Shown here one piece after another: positions 17,281 through 25,533 of a stretch of DNA of 64,000 nucleotides. The notes beneath the pieces are model-generated. The model had not been told where the DNA came from, did no database searches, and saw nothing but the letters and a program-made list of their open reading frames with translations. Every line of letters starts with the position of its first letter. The first letter of the stretch is position 1. Source of the stretch: Cerasicoccus arenae (GTDB taxonomy: Bacteria; Verrucomicrobiota; Verrucomicrobiia; Opitutales; Cerasicoccaceae); assembly GCF_014651635.1 (NCBI RefSeq), contig NZ_BMXG01000009.1, positions 62,001 through 126,000 on the forward strand, written 5' to 3'. The position numbers and the translations under genes are program-made.

Positions 17281-19080
17281 TTAGCTCGTGATAGTAACTT
17301 TGGCATAACCTGAACAAGGCGTCACGATTGTCACGATCCCCGAGATGCCATCCATTACTCTTGTTGATAGAAGTATTCCGCAGCAATCGTAAACTGTAAT
17401 CTTGGCATTCTTCGTTGAGTTACCGAATGCGGCATGAATTACGCCCATCTCCGTGGCGTTCACGAGGGTTGCCGAACGTTCCTTCAGCGGTGGCAGTGTC
17501 ATGATGCAATCTTCCTGATACACAACGGCGCAAAGTTCGGTGTCATTTTCAGCGATAACGACCGGATAGAGACACAGTGGGTTGAGCGGCGTTAGCTTGC
17601 CATGCATCAATAGGTCTTTCCGTTCGAGCCAGAAACGTAGATAAAAAGCCAGCATACGCTGATGCGCCTCGCCAATAGCATCCTTCTCAACCGAGATTTG
17701 CGGGACAGAAAACAGGATTGCCCATAGTTGTAATGCCGCGCGCTCAACGGATTCACCTGCATTCCACATCACCATGTCGGAATGCACGGCGGTATTGCCG
17801 GACAAAAGCCGTAAATCAATCGTTCGGACTCGATTGCTCAACGCGTCGTTGGGGCAGTCTTGTGCACGGAAAATATTACCATATTTCCGCATAGCTGGCC
17901 CGATATAGCGTTGGCGAAACTCAATCAGCACGTCGGGATTCAACGTGCGCAGCTCCGCCATGATATCAGTAAAGAGCCGGTCCGTCGCAGCCGGCACAGA
18001 TACCATGTCAGCTTCCTCTGAATCACTTTTTACGGCAACTTCAGCTGTAAATTGATCCACGAAGTCCAACTTGAGCCCGTCTAGGCCCCATTCGCCAATC
18101 GCGCGACGGTAGCAATCAATCAGCATGCCGCGCACAGACGGAAAACGCGGGTCCAGGCAATCGGCATTGCGATGCGGCTTAGGTAAAACACGGTCTCGAA
18201 AACACTGCCATGCCTCGCTTTTGTTTCCGACATAGGGAACCGAATACCACAGGAGATATCGCATATCCAGCGCTTTGATGCGCGCCACATGAGCGGTAAA
18301 ATCAGGAAACTTCGATTCCGCAATTTCCCAGTCACCACAATAGGCGTAGCCCTTGTTGCTGTCGTCGGTCTGCCAGCCGTCGTCAAGAATCAGCGTCCGG
18401 CAACCCAGATCGCGCGACCAAGCGCAATTTGCCTCAATCCCCTCTTCGCTAAGTTCCTGATGAAAGCTATACCATGAGGAATAAACAGGATCGTAAGCCG
18501 CCTCCGGGACGGGCGCTGGCCGATATTCATCCATGCCTGCCCACCAATCGCTAACCCCAGCCAAAGCCTCATTATACGCGATTGCACGCTCATCAATACG
18601 CAGGATGAAGGAATACTTATCCATCTCGGGCCAAGGCGCATCGAACAGGACCAGTGTGCATTTGAAGGCAGCGACATCTTCTTCCACCTGCACGCGGATT
18701 CCGACTGGGTTTATGGCATCCGACAGGGCAAAGGTGTGGCGGTTCTCACCACTGCCAGAATACAGCGCATACACAGGTGCGCCAAGCGTGGCGTAATTGT
18801 TGATCGTTTGTACCCAACCAGAGCTTAGTGAGCGGTCGCTGCCAATGGTGGGATGCCATTTTCCAGCAATATCAACCAGCGGGATGAGCCACTCCAGCAC
18901 AATGGGGCTTGGTGCCTGTCTTTGTGCAAACTGAATACGTATATCGTATTCCTTAAGCCCCGGTGCGCATGTCTTCACCACGCTACTCGCGGTAAATTCC
19001 TGTTCCGCATCAACCGAACGGATCGTGGCCGATGGGATGAAAAACGGGCTAAAGGGGGGGGGGGAGGAAACACTGACCAT
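17281..19080 (-). CDS. GH36-like alpha-galactosidase
   Basis: A 599-aa glycoside hydrolase of the GH36/clan GH-D type. Residues 203-208 (WYSFHQ), 232-237 (LDDGWQ) and 331-340 (WGLDGLKLDF) mark the TIM barrel; D339 is the expected nucleophile. An N-terminal beta-sandwich and a C-terminal beta domain are present. No signal peptide is evident, so it is probably cytoplasmic and acts on imported oligosaccharides. This fits its position immediately before the TPR lipoprotein and solute-binding genes on the same strand. Residues 7-9 are Pro-Pro-Pro encoded by a C11 tract (19054-19064) only nine codons from the start, so a single-base slip would abolish the protein. A family palindrome lies 26 nt upstream. 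Confidence 0.85.
   Translation of the reverse strand: MVSVSSPPPFSPFFIPSATIRSVDAEQEFTASSVVKTCAPGLKEYDIRIQFAQRQAPSPIVLEWLIPLVDIAGKWHPTIGSDRSLSSGWVQTINNYATLGAPVYALYSGSGENRHTFALSDAINPVGIRVQVEEDVAAFKCTLVLFDAPWPEMDKYSFILRIDERAIAYNEALAGVSDWWAGMDEYRPAPVPEAAYDPVYSSWYSFHQELSEEGIEANCAWSRDLGCRTLILDDGWQTDDSNKGYAYCGDWEIAESKFPDFTAHVARIKALDMRYLLWYSVPYVGNKSEAWQCFRDRVLPKPHRNADCLDPRFPSVRGMLIDCYRRAIGEWGLDGLKLDFVDQFTAEVAVKSDSEEADMVSVPAATDRLFTDIMAELRTLNPDVLIEFRQRYIGPAMRKYGNIFRAQDCPNDALSNRVRTIDLRLLSGNTAVHSDMVMWNAGESVERAALQLWAILFSVPQISVEKDAIGEAHQRMLAFYLRFWLERKDLLMHGKLTPLNPLCLYPVVIAENDTELCAVVYQEDCIMTLPPLKERSATLVNATEMGVIHAAFGNSTKNAKITVYDCCGILLSTRVMDGISGIVTIVTPCSGYAKVTITS
19054..19064 (-). repeat. In-frame C11 tract at codons 6-9 of the GH36 gene
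   Basis: Eleven G on the plus strand, read on the coding strand as TCC CCC CCC CCC (Ser-Pro-Pro-Pro) very near the N-terminus. This is the position typical of slippage-driven phase-variable ON/OFF switches. Confidence 0.9.
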
Positions 19081-19105
19081 AGCGCTTCATTCATTATTCA
19101 GCCTC

Positions 19106-19116
19106 TGACTAAGTCA
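19106..19116 (-). promoter_or_regulatory. TGACTAAGTCA palindrome before GH36
   Basis: An 11-bp palindrome located 26-36 nt upstream of the GH36 start, identical to that at 14322-14332 before the beta-helix gene. Overlap with the probable promoter would suit repression. Confidence 0.5.
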
Positions 19117-19163
19117 ACAACAATTCATGGATGGCTTGTGAGAGCGGCAAAGCTTTTAAGAGG

Positions 19164-20315
19164 TCAATTAGCCCGCGACAGTGCTGCTAAGGTCCATTGA
19201 TATTCGGCTATCAATTGTTCGTCCACATTGGAACGGTGCAGGTCGGCAGGGAGAACGTCCCAAGTGTAAGTTTCCATCTCCAGGTGGTGACAAGCTGCTG
19301 GGTGACGCGCTAACCAGTCCAAGGCCCCTTCCAGGTGGTCACGGGTTGACTGCAAAGGTACCGCGGGTTCGTCACTCAGGGGAATATGAAAATGCACGCG
19401 CCATTCTTCGCCAAGCTCGTCACCGCGCTGGGCGGCAGCCAAGGCCTCGGGCAGGTCAATAATGCGGCGAAGTTCGGTGCCTTGTTTGACGATAACCTGG
19501 TGCAGGTACGTTTCGTCCGCAAACGGCGTGAGCGCTTGCCAGGCATCATTCCGCGGGTCGAGCTTGAGCGCGGAGCTCAGGTGCAGTTTGCTTAAGCGGA
19601 TGCCAGCCCGCGAAAGGCGGTCCAAGGCCATGGCGGGTTCTTCATATTCCACCGCAAGGTGGCAGGTATCGTAATTAACGCCGACAAAGGGCCGAAGCCA
19701 ATCGCCGTGGCTATCAACGAGTGCGTCAAAAAAGTCTACAGTCTCGGGCGTGGTCTCGAAGAGGCCAAGGGGCTCCGGCTCCAAGCCAAGATGCAGGTCC
19801 TTGCCCGTTCGATCCACCAGATCGGCGATGTGACGCCCGCAATTTGTGACATTGCGCCGCAAGGCCCGGATAGCCTCTGGTGTGAGATCAAAGCGCTTGA
19901 ACGAGCCAGGCAAGGTGCTAACACTGCCCTCTAAGATATCGGCTGGTAGCAACTCGGCCAAGATGTCGAACAGGCGATTGGTATAATCGAGGCGCTCCGG
20001 CGTCGTCCAATCTGGCCGGTAAACATTCTCCTTCACTCGCGTCCCGTGAAAATCGCCGTAGGGGAAACCGTTGATCGTGAAAACATAGCAATCCGCACCG
20101 TCGAGCCAGCGGCGAAAGGCTTGCATCGCGGTGGCGTCGAGTTGCTGCGCAGCTTGGGCGCTCAGGCGCAGGCCAATGCCAAATCGCTCATCCGGCGCGA
20201 CGCGTTGCTTGATTACGGGGATATGCGTTTGCAGCTGGCGAAAAGTATCCTCCCACGTCTCCGCCGGATGGATATTCGTGCAATAACCGAGATGCCTGTC
20301 GCCACGTAGCTGCAT
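19164..20315 (-). CDS. eboE: EboE-like TIM-barrel protein (metabolite traffic)
   Basis: A 383-aa xylose-isomerase/AP-endonuclease-like TIM barrel matching EboE: opening YCTNIHPAETWEDTF, FGIGLRLSAQAA, then the metal-site motifs GLEPEPLGLFETT, NYDTCHLAVEYEEP, SKLHLSSAL and HFHIPLSDEP. Ebo proteins are known from clusters needed for trafficking or maturation of secondary metabolites; the reaction of EboE is undefined. It is the last gene of the long operon that starts with MoxR at 36661; its start lies 2 nt after the eboB stop. EboA, EboC (UbiA-like) and EboD are not in the window. Confidence 0.78.
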   Translation of the reverse strand: MQLRGDRHLGYCTNIHPAETWEDTFRQLQTHIPVIKQRVAPDERFGIGLRLSAQAAQQLDATAMQAFRRWLDGADCYVFTINGFPYGDFHGTRVKENVYRPDWTTPERLDYTNRLFDILAELLPADILEGSVSTLPGSFKRFDLTPEAIRALRRNVTNCGRHIADLVDRTGKDLHLGLEPEPLGLFETTPETVDFFDALVDSHGDWLRPFVGVNYDTCHLAVEYEEPAMALDRLSRAGIRLSKLHLSSALKLDPRNDAWQALTPFADETYLHQVIVKQGTELRRIIDLPEALAAAQRGDELGEEWRVHFHIPLSDEPAVPLQSTRDHLEGALDWLARHPAACHHLEMETYTWDVLPADLHRSNVDEQLIAEYQWTLAALSRAN

Positions 20316-20317
20316 GA

Positions 20318-21124
20318 CTAGGATTCGACGCGAAACTTCTCACACTGACGGAGAAAGCGGCAGGGGTTTGCGAAGAGGAAATCGTCTAGGTCCTGTTCGG
20401 AAAACCCGCGGGCGCGCAGTTCCAAGGCCAGCCGCGGCACCGCGAGTGGATCACTCGGCCCCCAGTCGCAAGCGGAGTTCGCCCAGAGACGTTCACGTCC
20501 ATGGATTTCCAGAATATCCGCCGCGCGCTCAGGCGTGCATTTGGAAATCGGATAAAGCGTAATGCCTGCCCAAAAACCCGCATCGAGCACCTCGCGCACG
20601 GTGTGCTCCTCGACATGGTCAATGATCACGCACTCGGGGCGAATCCGTGGATTATTTTGCAATGCTGAAAGAATCAAACGTGTGCCCTTCAGTTTATCTT
20701 CGAGATGCGGCGTGTGGACGAGGATTAGCTGTTCATGCTGCACCGCTAAATCGATATGCTCCTCAAGAATCGCAAGCTCGTTGCGGGTGTTTTTGTTAAG
20801 GCCGATTTCGCCGATTCCCAAGACATTTTCCGCCGCCAAAAATTCTGGAATCAATTGCATGACCTCACGTGCGAATCCAGGGTCTTCGGCTTCCTTCGGG
20901 TTAATGCAAAGCCAGCAATAATGAGGCAGGTGATACTTCGCCGCCCGACGCGGCTCGTACTCGGTGAGCTGCTTGAAATAGTCGTAGAAGCCCTGCGGTG
21001 ATGAGCGGTCAAAGCCCGCCCAGAAAGCCGGTTCGCAAACCGCACGACAGCCCGCCATGACAAGACGTTCGTAGTCGTCCGTCACTCGGCTGACCATGTG
21101 CGCGTGTGGTTCGATATAACGCAT
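20318..21124 (-). CDS. TatD-family hydrolase, EboB-like
   Basis: A 268-aa TatD-like metal-dependent hydrolase. I use ATG 21124 (MRYIEPHAHMVSRV); the frame runs on to 21148. Metal ligands are visible as EPHAHM, GIGEIGLN, LVHTPH, IIDHVEE and NSACDWG. Within ebo clusters the TatD-type member is EboB, and adjacency to eboE (2-nt gap) supports this; the letter assignment is from memory of the cluster nomenclature. Probably cytoplasmic. The preceding small gene stops 2 nt upstream, so all three are co-translated. Confidence 0.75.
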   Translation of the reverse strand: MRYIEPHAHMVSRVTDDYERLVMAGCRAVCEPAFWAGFDRSSPQGFYDYFKQLTEYEPRRAAKYHLPHYCWLCINPKEAEDPGFAREVMQLIPEFLAAENVLGIGEIGLNKNTRNELAILEEHIDLAVQHEQLILVHTPHLEDKLKGTRLILSALQNNPRIRPECVIIDHVEEHTVREVLDAGFWAGITLYPISKCTPERAADILEIHGRERLWANSACDWGPSDPLAVPRLALELRARGFSEQDLDDFLFANPCRFLRQCEKFRVES

Positions 21125-21126
21125 GA

Positions 21127-21405
21127 TTATTCGGTCGATTGTTGCCAAGCACCCGCAGCGGGCCCAGTGGTTGCACGGTCCAACGGCTGCTCAGTGGGGT
21201 CACTCATCGCGCGCAAAAAGGCATCCGCTCGTTGGCTGGCCGATGCGGAATCGGAGAGCGTGGCCAAGGCTTTTTTCAGCGCGACGACACGGTAATCATC
21301 CGCCCGGCCATAACGCTCGGCACGGTCGAGAAACGCCGCCACTTCAAGCAGCTTGCCCCGTGCTTCCAAAAAACCGCGGTCGACAATATCTTCCGGATTA
21401 GGCAT
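21127..21405 (-). CDS. Small conserved-looking protein between the cyclase-fold gene and eboB
   Basis: A 92-aa acidic, helical protein starting MPNPEDIVDRGFLEARGKLL at ATG 21405. That ATG overlaps the TGA of the preceding gene (TGATG), implying translational coupling. A longer frame to 21501 lies wholly inside the upstream gene and is rejected. The first 70 residues form amphipathic helices (FLDRAERYGRADDYRVVALKKAL), followed by a disordered tail. I do not recognise a family. Its fixed place before eboB suggests a partner role. Confidence 0.6.
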   Translation of the reverse strand: MPNPEDIVDRGFLEARGKLLEVAAFLDRAERYGRADDYRVVALKKALATLSDSASASQRADAFLRAMSDPTEQPLDRATTGPAAGAWQQSTE

Positions 21406-22520
21406 CAGAGATCCGGGTAAATTTTGTTGAGCGAGAGCAGGACGTAAGCCGTGACAAGGTTCGGGTCTTGCTCCATCCAACGACCGTTTTTGTTCTGCCA
21501 ACTGCCATCCTTTTCTTGAATTTCAAGCAGGTGCACAACCAGCTCTTCGCGCCAGTTGATTTCCCCACGATTGGCGACGTCCAGCATCTTGATGTGGGCG
21601 GCATCCAGTCCGATGGCCATCGTCATGTAATAGAAAAACAGCCCTTGCTGATCCATGCCGGGATTCTCATCAAGCGTGTAATGAATTTGCAGCCAATCGA
21701 GCACACCTTCGACGCGTGGATCGTCGGCGGACACATCCGCATAGGTATAACTGAGCAGACCTGCGTAACTGACGCTGCCATAGGAGCGCAAAGCGGTCTC
21801 GCCGTTCTCAAGCTCGATGCTGCCCGCCTTGGAATCATTGGGGGCGTAGACGAAGCCACCGCGGTTGCTCGAGTCCTCTGGCTCATCGAGGTTTTGGCAG
21901 CGCGAAAGGAACGTAATTGCGGCCTCCCAGTCGAGCCGCGCGTCGTCCTTGACTCCTTCGACCAACTCGCGCGTTTCGGCTAAGCTTTGTATCGCAAAAG
22001 TTGTGTTAACCATGTCCGAGTGCGTGTGCGAATTCCCATAACCCACGCCACCGTAGTAGTCATACGCCTCGGTGCCCGGCTCATAACCAAGCTGTTGGCC
22101 ACGGATCACAAACTCACGCGCACGGAGCACGGTGTCTTCGTAATCACCAATTGCGTGGAGCGCCATCATGCTGATAGCCGTATTGTAATTGGCCAGACCC
22201 TCCCCTTCTGTATAAATACCGCCATCTTTTTGCACGCGAGAGAGCAGGTAAAGCGCTCCCTTCTCAACAGCAGGATTTTCACGACCAACTGCGGAGGACA
22301 CTGGACTGGTGGCGAACGCCTTGATGGCTAACGCGCTCAGGCCCGGATGATCAGCCGTGGACCAATAACCGGCTTCGTTTTGCTGGCTCGCTAAGAACGT
22401 CAGGGCGCGCTTCATCGCAAGCCCAGTTTCAATTTTCAAAGAGACATTCTCCGCCAAGGCGGTTGCGGCGGTTAGCATCGCCAGCGTCAGGCTAAGCCCA
22501 AGGGTCATTTTTCTAATCAT
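21405..22520 (-). CDS. Secreted squalene-cyclase/prenyltransferase-fold protein (second copy)
   Basis: A 371-aa exported protein with a signal peptide (cleavage near TALAEN). The body is an alpha/alpha barrel of repeats like those of squalene cyclases and complement thioester proteins: ALTFLASQQNEAGYWSTADHPGLSALAIKAF, ALYLLSRVQKDGGIYTEGEGLANYNTAISMMAL. No DxDD cyclase acid motif is seen, so it is probably a binding rather than a terpene-forming protein. It shares this fold with the gene at 24477-25532 in the same operon. Overlaps: 4 nt with the gene before, 1 nt with the gene after. Confidence 0.75.
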   Translation of the reverse strand: MIRKMTLGLSLTLAMLTAATALAENVSLKIETGLAMKRALTFLASQQNEAGYWSTADHPGLSALAIKAFATSPVSSAVGRENPAVEKGALYLLSRVQKDGGIYTEGEGLANYNTAISMMALHAIGDYEDTVLRAREFVIRGQQLGYEPGTEAYDYYGGVGYGNSHTHSDMVNTTFAIQSLAETRELVEGVKDDARLDWEAAITFLSRCQNLDEPEDSSNRGGFVYAPNDSKAGSIELENGETALRSYGSVSYAGLLSYTYADVSADDPRVEGVLDWLQIHYTLDENPGMDQQGLFFYYMTMAIGLDAAHIKMLDVANRGEINWREELVVHLLEIQEKDGSWQNKNGRWMEQDPNLVTAYVLLSLNKIYPDL

Positions 22521-23305
22521 TGTGCTGGGTGGGTTAATTTTTCAGGTGACAACTTAAGCGCGTCAGCGCTGGCGTCAACCGGTTCAGGCAAAAGGGCTAT
22601 TTCCAGCAAAACCGTCTCGTCGGCCTTCGGCAAGGAGGAAGCTTGAGCATTGATGTACCAATTGTCGTCCACCGTTCGGCGCGGGTCTCCGCTGTTGATG
22701 AGCGAGGCGGGATCGGTGATCAGCGATGCAAACGAGCCATCGACCTCTGCGATAAAATTCACACCCTGAAAGTATGAACCTGTGTAAACCCAATTGGCAG
22801 GCAGCATGGCTGATTGACGCGCCTCATCCCAGACCCAGGTCTCGACCGGGATACGTTCTTCGCCGGCGATAATTGCGATTGAGACACCGGGCCCCAAAGG
22901 CGACGGGGCCAGCGCCAGGTATTCATCGTCAATGTTTTCCGGCGGTGCGACGGCGTGCTGCGCCGCGGCGCGGGAGACACCAAGCAAGAGCATGGCCGTG
23001 TGCAAATGAAAGGGCTGGATGCTGGTCTTGAGTAAGCTCTCGTGCGTCTTGCCGTTCTCATGCACCAGCAAGTATTCGATCTGTTCCCCGTCATTACTTT
23101 GATTCAGGCGCACTGGCAACGTGGCCGTGCGGCGGTCAGGATCGACAATGACGCCACCCACATCCAGCCGCCCGTCTTCCAGCTGTTTGACTTCGGGCTT
23201 GATCGCGGGTCGCCATTCCAGGGGCGGAGGTTCCTCCCCCCGAGTAATGGGCACCAGCGTCAACATGCACAACAGTGCGCACACAATTTTGCCTCGATAA
23301 ATCAC
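22517..23305 (-). CDS. Secreted YdjY-domain-like protein
   Basis: A 262-aa exported protein from a GTG start at 23305, with signal peptide MIYRGKIVCALLCMLTLVPITRG. The segment around residue 77 (IEYLLVHENGKTHESLLKT) and following helix IQPFHLHTAMLLLG are typical of YdjY-domain proteins, a domain of unknown function common in Planctomycetes and Verrucomicrobia. It overlaps its neighbours by GTGA (before) and 4 nt (after), showing tight coupling inside the Bat/Ebo operon. Confidence 0.65.
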   Translation of the reverse strand: MIYRGKIVCALLCMLTLVPITRGEEPPPLEWRPAIKPEVKQLEDGRLDVGGVIVDPDRRTATLPVRLNQSNDGEQIEYLLVHENGKTHESLLKTSIQPFHLHTAMLLLGVSRAAAQHAVAPPENIDDEYLALAPSPLGPGVSIAIIAGEERIPVETWVWDEARQSAMLPANWVYTGSYFQGVNFIAEVDGSFASLITDPASLINSGDPRRTVDDNWYINAQASSLPKADETVLLEIALLPEPVDASADALKLSPEKLTHPAQ

Positions 23306-24480
23306 TCTCGCACCATCATAGGCTCGATCCAGAGGCCCGGTGCCTCCCGGGTGTTTTCGTTAACGGGGAGCACCTCAAGGATCACGTATTGGCGAATGGG
23401 ATCGCGGACGGAAACCACCTGAACCGGGCTGGATGAATTCATCGGCTTACTGCGGAAGGCGACACGCCGGTCAGCCCGCACTTGGAAAATCACTTGTTGA
23501 TCAGGTGGATACCCTTCGGGCACGCCAATGCGCGAGACGAAGCCGCGGTAGGATTCGTCTGCCATGACCGCCATCGCGTTGCCAGCCGGCATGCGCACAA
23601 TACGCTCCACGGGATCGACTACCAGCGGCTCGGCCGTGGTCGGATTGGTACGAATGGCCAAGCTGTCTTCGTCTCCTGAGACCGGAGCCCGGCGGATATA
23701 GGACATATCCGTCAAGGATCGCAGACGGCGACTGCCCACCGTGATCGAAGCCAGCTCATCGCTTTTAAACGTCATTTCTCCGAAAAAGGGGTCTTTCGCC
23801 TTCACGTCATTGCCACTCAAGTCAATGTCATTGGCCAAGAGCCGGCCGCCGTTCCTCGCGGTCACAATATAAGCACTGGAGACAGTCGCGTAATCTTGGA
23901 GCACCAAGCCGTGGAGCTGCTTTTTCTCGAACGACTTGGGCCCAAAAATGAGCGAATCGATGTAGATGCGGTCCCCCACCATCTTCACGAACTCGCCCTC
24001 CACAAAGCTGCCATTTTTCATTACCACGCCTTGAGCACCGGGGGGGATGATCGCATTGACGACTGGAGCCAAAGTAAAATTGATGCGGGAAACATCGCGC
24101 AGCGGCACCCTTTTCTCCTTGTCCTCACCATAGGCAACGGTGACCTCTTCGGTCGTAAATTCCTTAATCTGCCCGGCCAGAAAACTGCCATTAACCATCA
24201 ACACGCCTGCATGGGTGAAATTTTCTTGGTAATGCGCCTCCAGCGGTCCAGGCTCACCAGCATAACCAGCTGGCTGAAAGTCTGCATGCCAAAGCTCGAA
24301 ATCGCTCACCGTTCGGTCGACACCCGCTCCCTGAACAGTGATGCGCCCACGCTCAAGGCCCACCTCGCCGTCGATAATCTCTCCGGTTAAAAGCACCACC
24401 GTGCCCGCGTGGGCGACCGTAAGTATGAACCCGGCCAATGCGATTAATGTCGGCCACCTTTTTCCTGTCATAACACTCAT
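23302..24480 (-). CDS. Secreted beta-rich protein, NPCBM-like C-terminus
   Basis: A 392-aa exported protein (signal peptide to about HAGTV). Two short repeats, DGEVGLERGRITVQG and EGEFVKMVGDRIYIDSL, have the beta pattern used for recording 'what is drawn from the envelope' modules in verrucomicrobial secreted proteins; the last 120 residues (YRGFVSRIGVPEGYPPDQQVIFQVRADRRVAFRS) resemble an NPCBM sugar-binding beta-sandwich. Function unknown. Translationally coupled on both sides (ATGA overlaps). Confidence 0.5.
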   Translation of the reverse strand: MSVMTGKRWPTLIALAGFILTVAHAGTVVLLTGEIIDGEVGLERGRITVQGAGVDRTVSDFELWHADFQPAGYAGEPGPLEAHYQENFTHAGVLMVNGSFLAGQIKEFTTEEVTVAYGEDKEKRVPLRDVSRINFTLAPVVNAIIPPGAQGVVMKNGSFVEGEFVKMVGDRIYIDSLIFGPKSFEKKQLHGLVLQDYATVSSAYIVTARNGGRLLANDIDLSGNDVKAKDPFFGEMTFKSDELASITVGSRRLRSLTDMSYIRRAPVSGDEDSLAIRTNPTTAEPLVVDPVERIVRMPAGNAMAVMADESYRGFVSRIGVPEGYPPDQQVIFQVRADRRVAFRSKPMNSSSPVQVVSVRDPIRQYVILEVLPVNENTREAPGLWIEPMMVRE

Positions 24481-25532
24481 CGTTGATAGAGAGGCAGGTA
24501 ATTATAAGGCATCGCAAGCACCGTCGTATAAACCGACGTCATGTAAACGGGGCCACTGTCTGCCCGGCCAACGCCTGCACCCAACTTCCCCCAATAACAA
24601 TATTTTCCGTCTCGATTCACGCTGCCCATAAACTTTTTGTGGGCTGCTTCATACCAGCGAACCCAAGTATCACCGCCAATCATGTACTGAGCCGGAGCCG
24701 CGTAATAATTGCCGTAGGCAGCCCAGCTAGCTTCCTTTTTATCAAAGAGATACTGCGAGCCAGGCGGGATCAGCGGGTCGTCGTAATTACCTAAAACCTG
24801 AAGCGAATAAATTGCCGCCGCCGTGCGGGCAAAGCCCGGCCGGTCCTGCCCCGCCTGATACGCGAAACCCGCAGAATCAGCCACCTTGCAGGCACGAATA
24901 TACTCCACCGCCTTGTCAAAAACGTCCTGCGGTACATCAACCCCTACATTGCGCGCGGCGCGAATCGCAACCGCCTGGACCACCGTAACGGAAATGTCCG
25001 CCCCTGACGGACGCGGCTGGTAGCGCCAACCGCCCGAACGATCCTGTGCCTGCATAATGACCTTCACCATGCGCTCGAGCGCAGGCCGGATTTCCGGATT
25101 TTGCGTCTGCCCATAAAGCTCCGCCAGCACCAGCGTCACGATGCCGTGGCTATACATGTAATGGCGTTGGTTATTGGTGCGAATCTGGCCATCGGGCAGG
25201 ACAATGCTAAGCAAATAATCCACGCCCTTTTCCACCGTTTTCCCATGCGGGCCTTCCCCAGGAAGATTACCTGCCGCCATGTAAGCAATAAGCGTATAGG
25301 CCGTCATGGCACCATAATATTGATCCCGCCCCGGTGCGCCTTTGCCCCACGAACCGTTGGGCTGCTGTTGCGATGTCAACCAAGCCAACGCGCCGTCGAT
25401 TACGTCCTGCGTGGCAGGATCGATCTCGGGCATTTCCAACACGACTTCAACTACAGGTGGTTCCTGCGCAGCAAGGCCAACCACACTGGCGAGTAAAAAG
25501 AGGCAGCAACGAAATGGCTGAAATAAAGTCAT
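24477..25532 (-). CDS. Secreted squalene-cyclase/prenyltransferase-fold protein (first copy)
   Basis: A 351-aa exported protein. ATG 25532 (MTLFQPFRCCLFLLASVVG) gives a clear signal peptide and lies 1 nt after the stop of the preceding gene; an upstream extension to 25574 is rejected. Alpha/alpha-barrel repeats are obvious (GALAWLTSQQQPNGSWGKGAPG, VDYLLSIVLPDGQIRTNNQRHYMYSHGIVTLVLAEL, MVKVIMQAQDRSGGWRYQPRPSGADISV). Proteins of this fold are a regular companion of MoxR/Bat operons in Planctomycetes and Verrucomicrobia. No cyclase DxDD motif is seen. Confidence 0.75.
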   Translation of the reverse strand: MTLFQPFRCCLFLLASVVGLAAQEPPVVEVVLEMPEIDPATQDVIDGALAWLTSQQQPNGSWGKGAPGRDQYYGAMTAYTLIAYMAAGNLPGEGPHGKTVEKGVDYLLSIVLPDGQIRTNNQRHYMYSHGIVTLVLAELYGQTQNPEIRPALERMVKVIMQAQDRSGGWRYQPRPSGADISVTVVQAVAIRAARNVGVDVPQDVFDKAVEYIRACKVADSAGFAYQAGQDRPGFARTAAAIYSLQVLGNYDDPLIPPGSQYLFDKKEASWAAYGNYYAAPAQYMIGGDTWVRWYEAAHKKFMGSVNRDGKYCYWGKLGAGVGRADSGPVYMTSVYTTVLAMPYNYLPLYQR

Positions 25533-25533
25533 A

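Noticed and set aside
21127-21501. Extended 124-aa version of the small protein before EboB
   Set aside because: The first 32 residues lie wholly inside the preceding gene in another frame; ATG 21405 with TGATG coupling is the better start.
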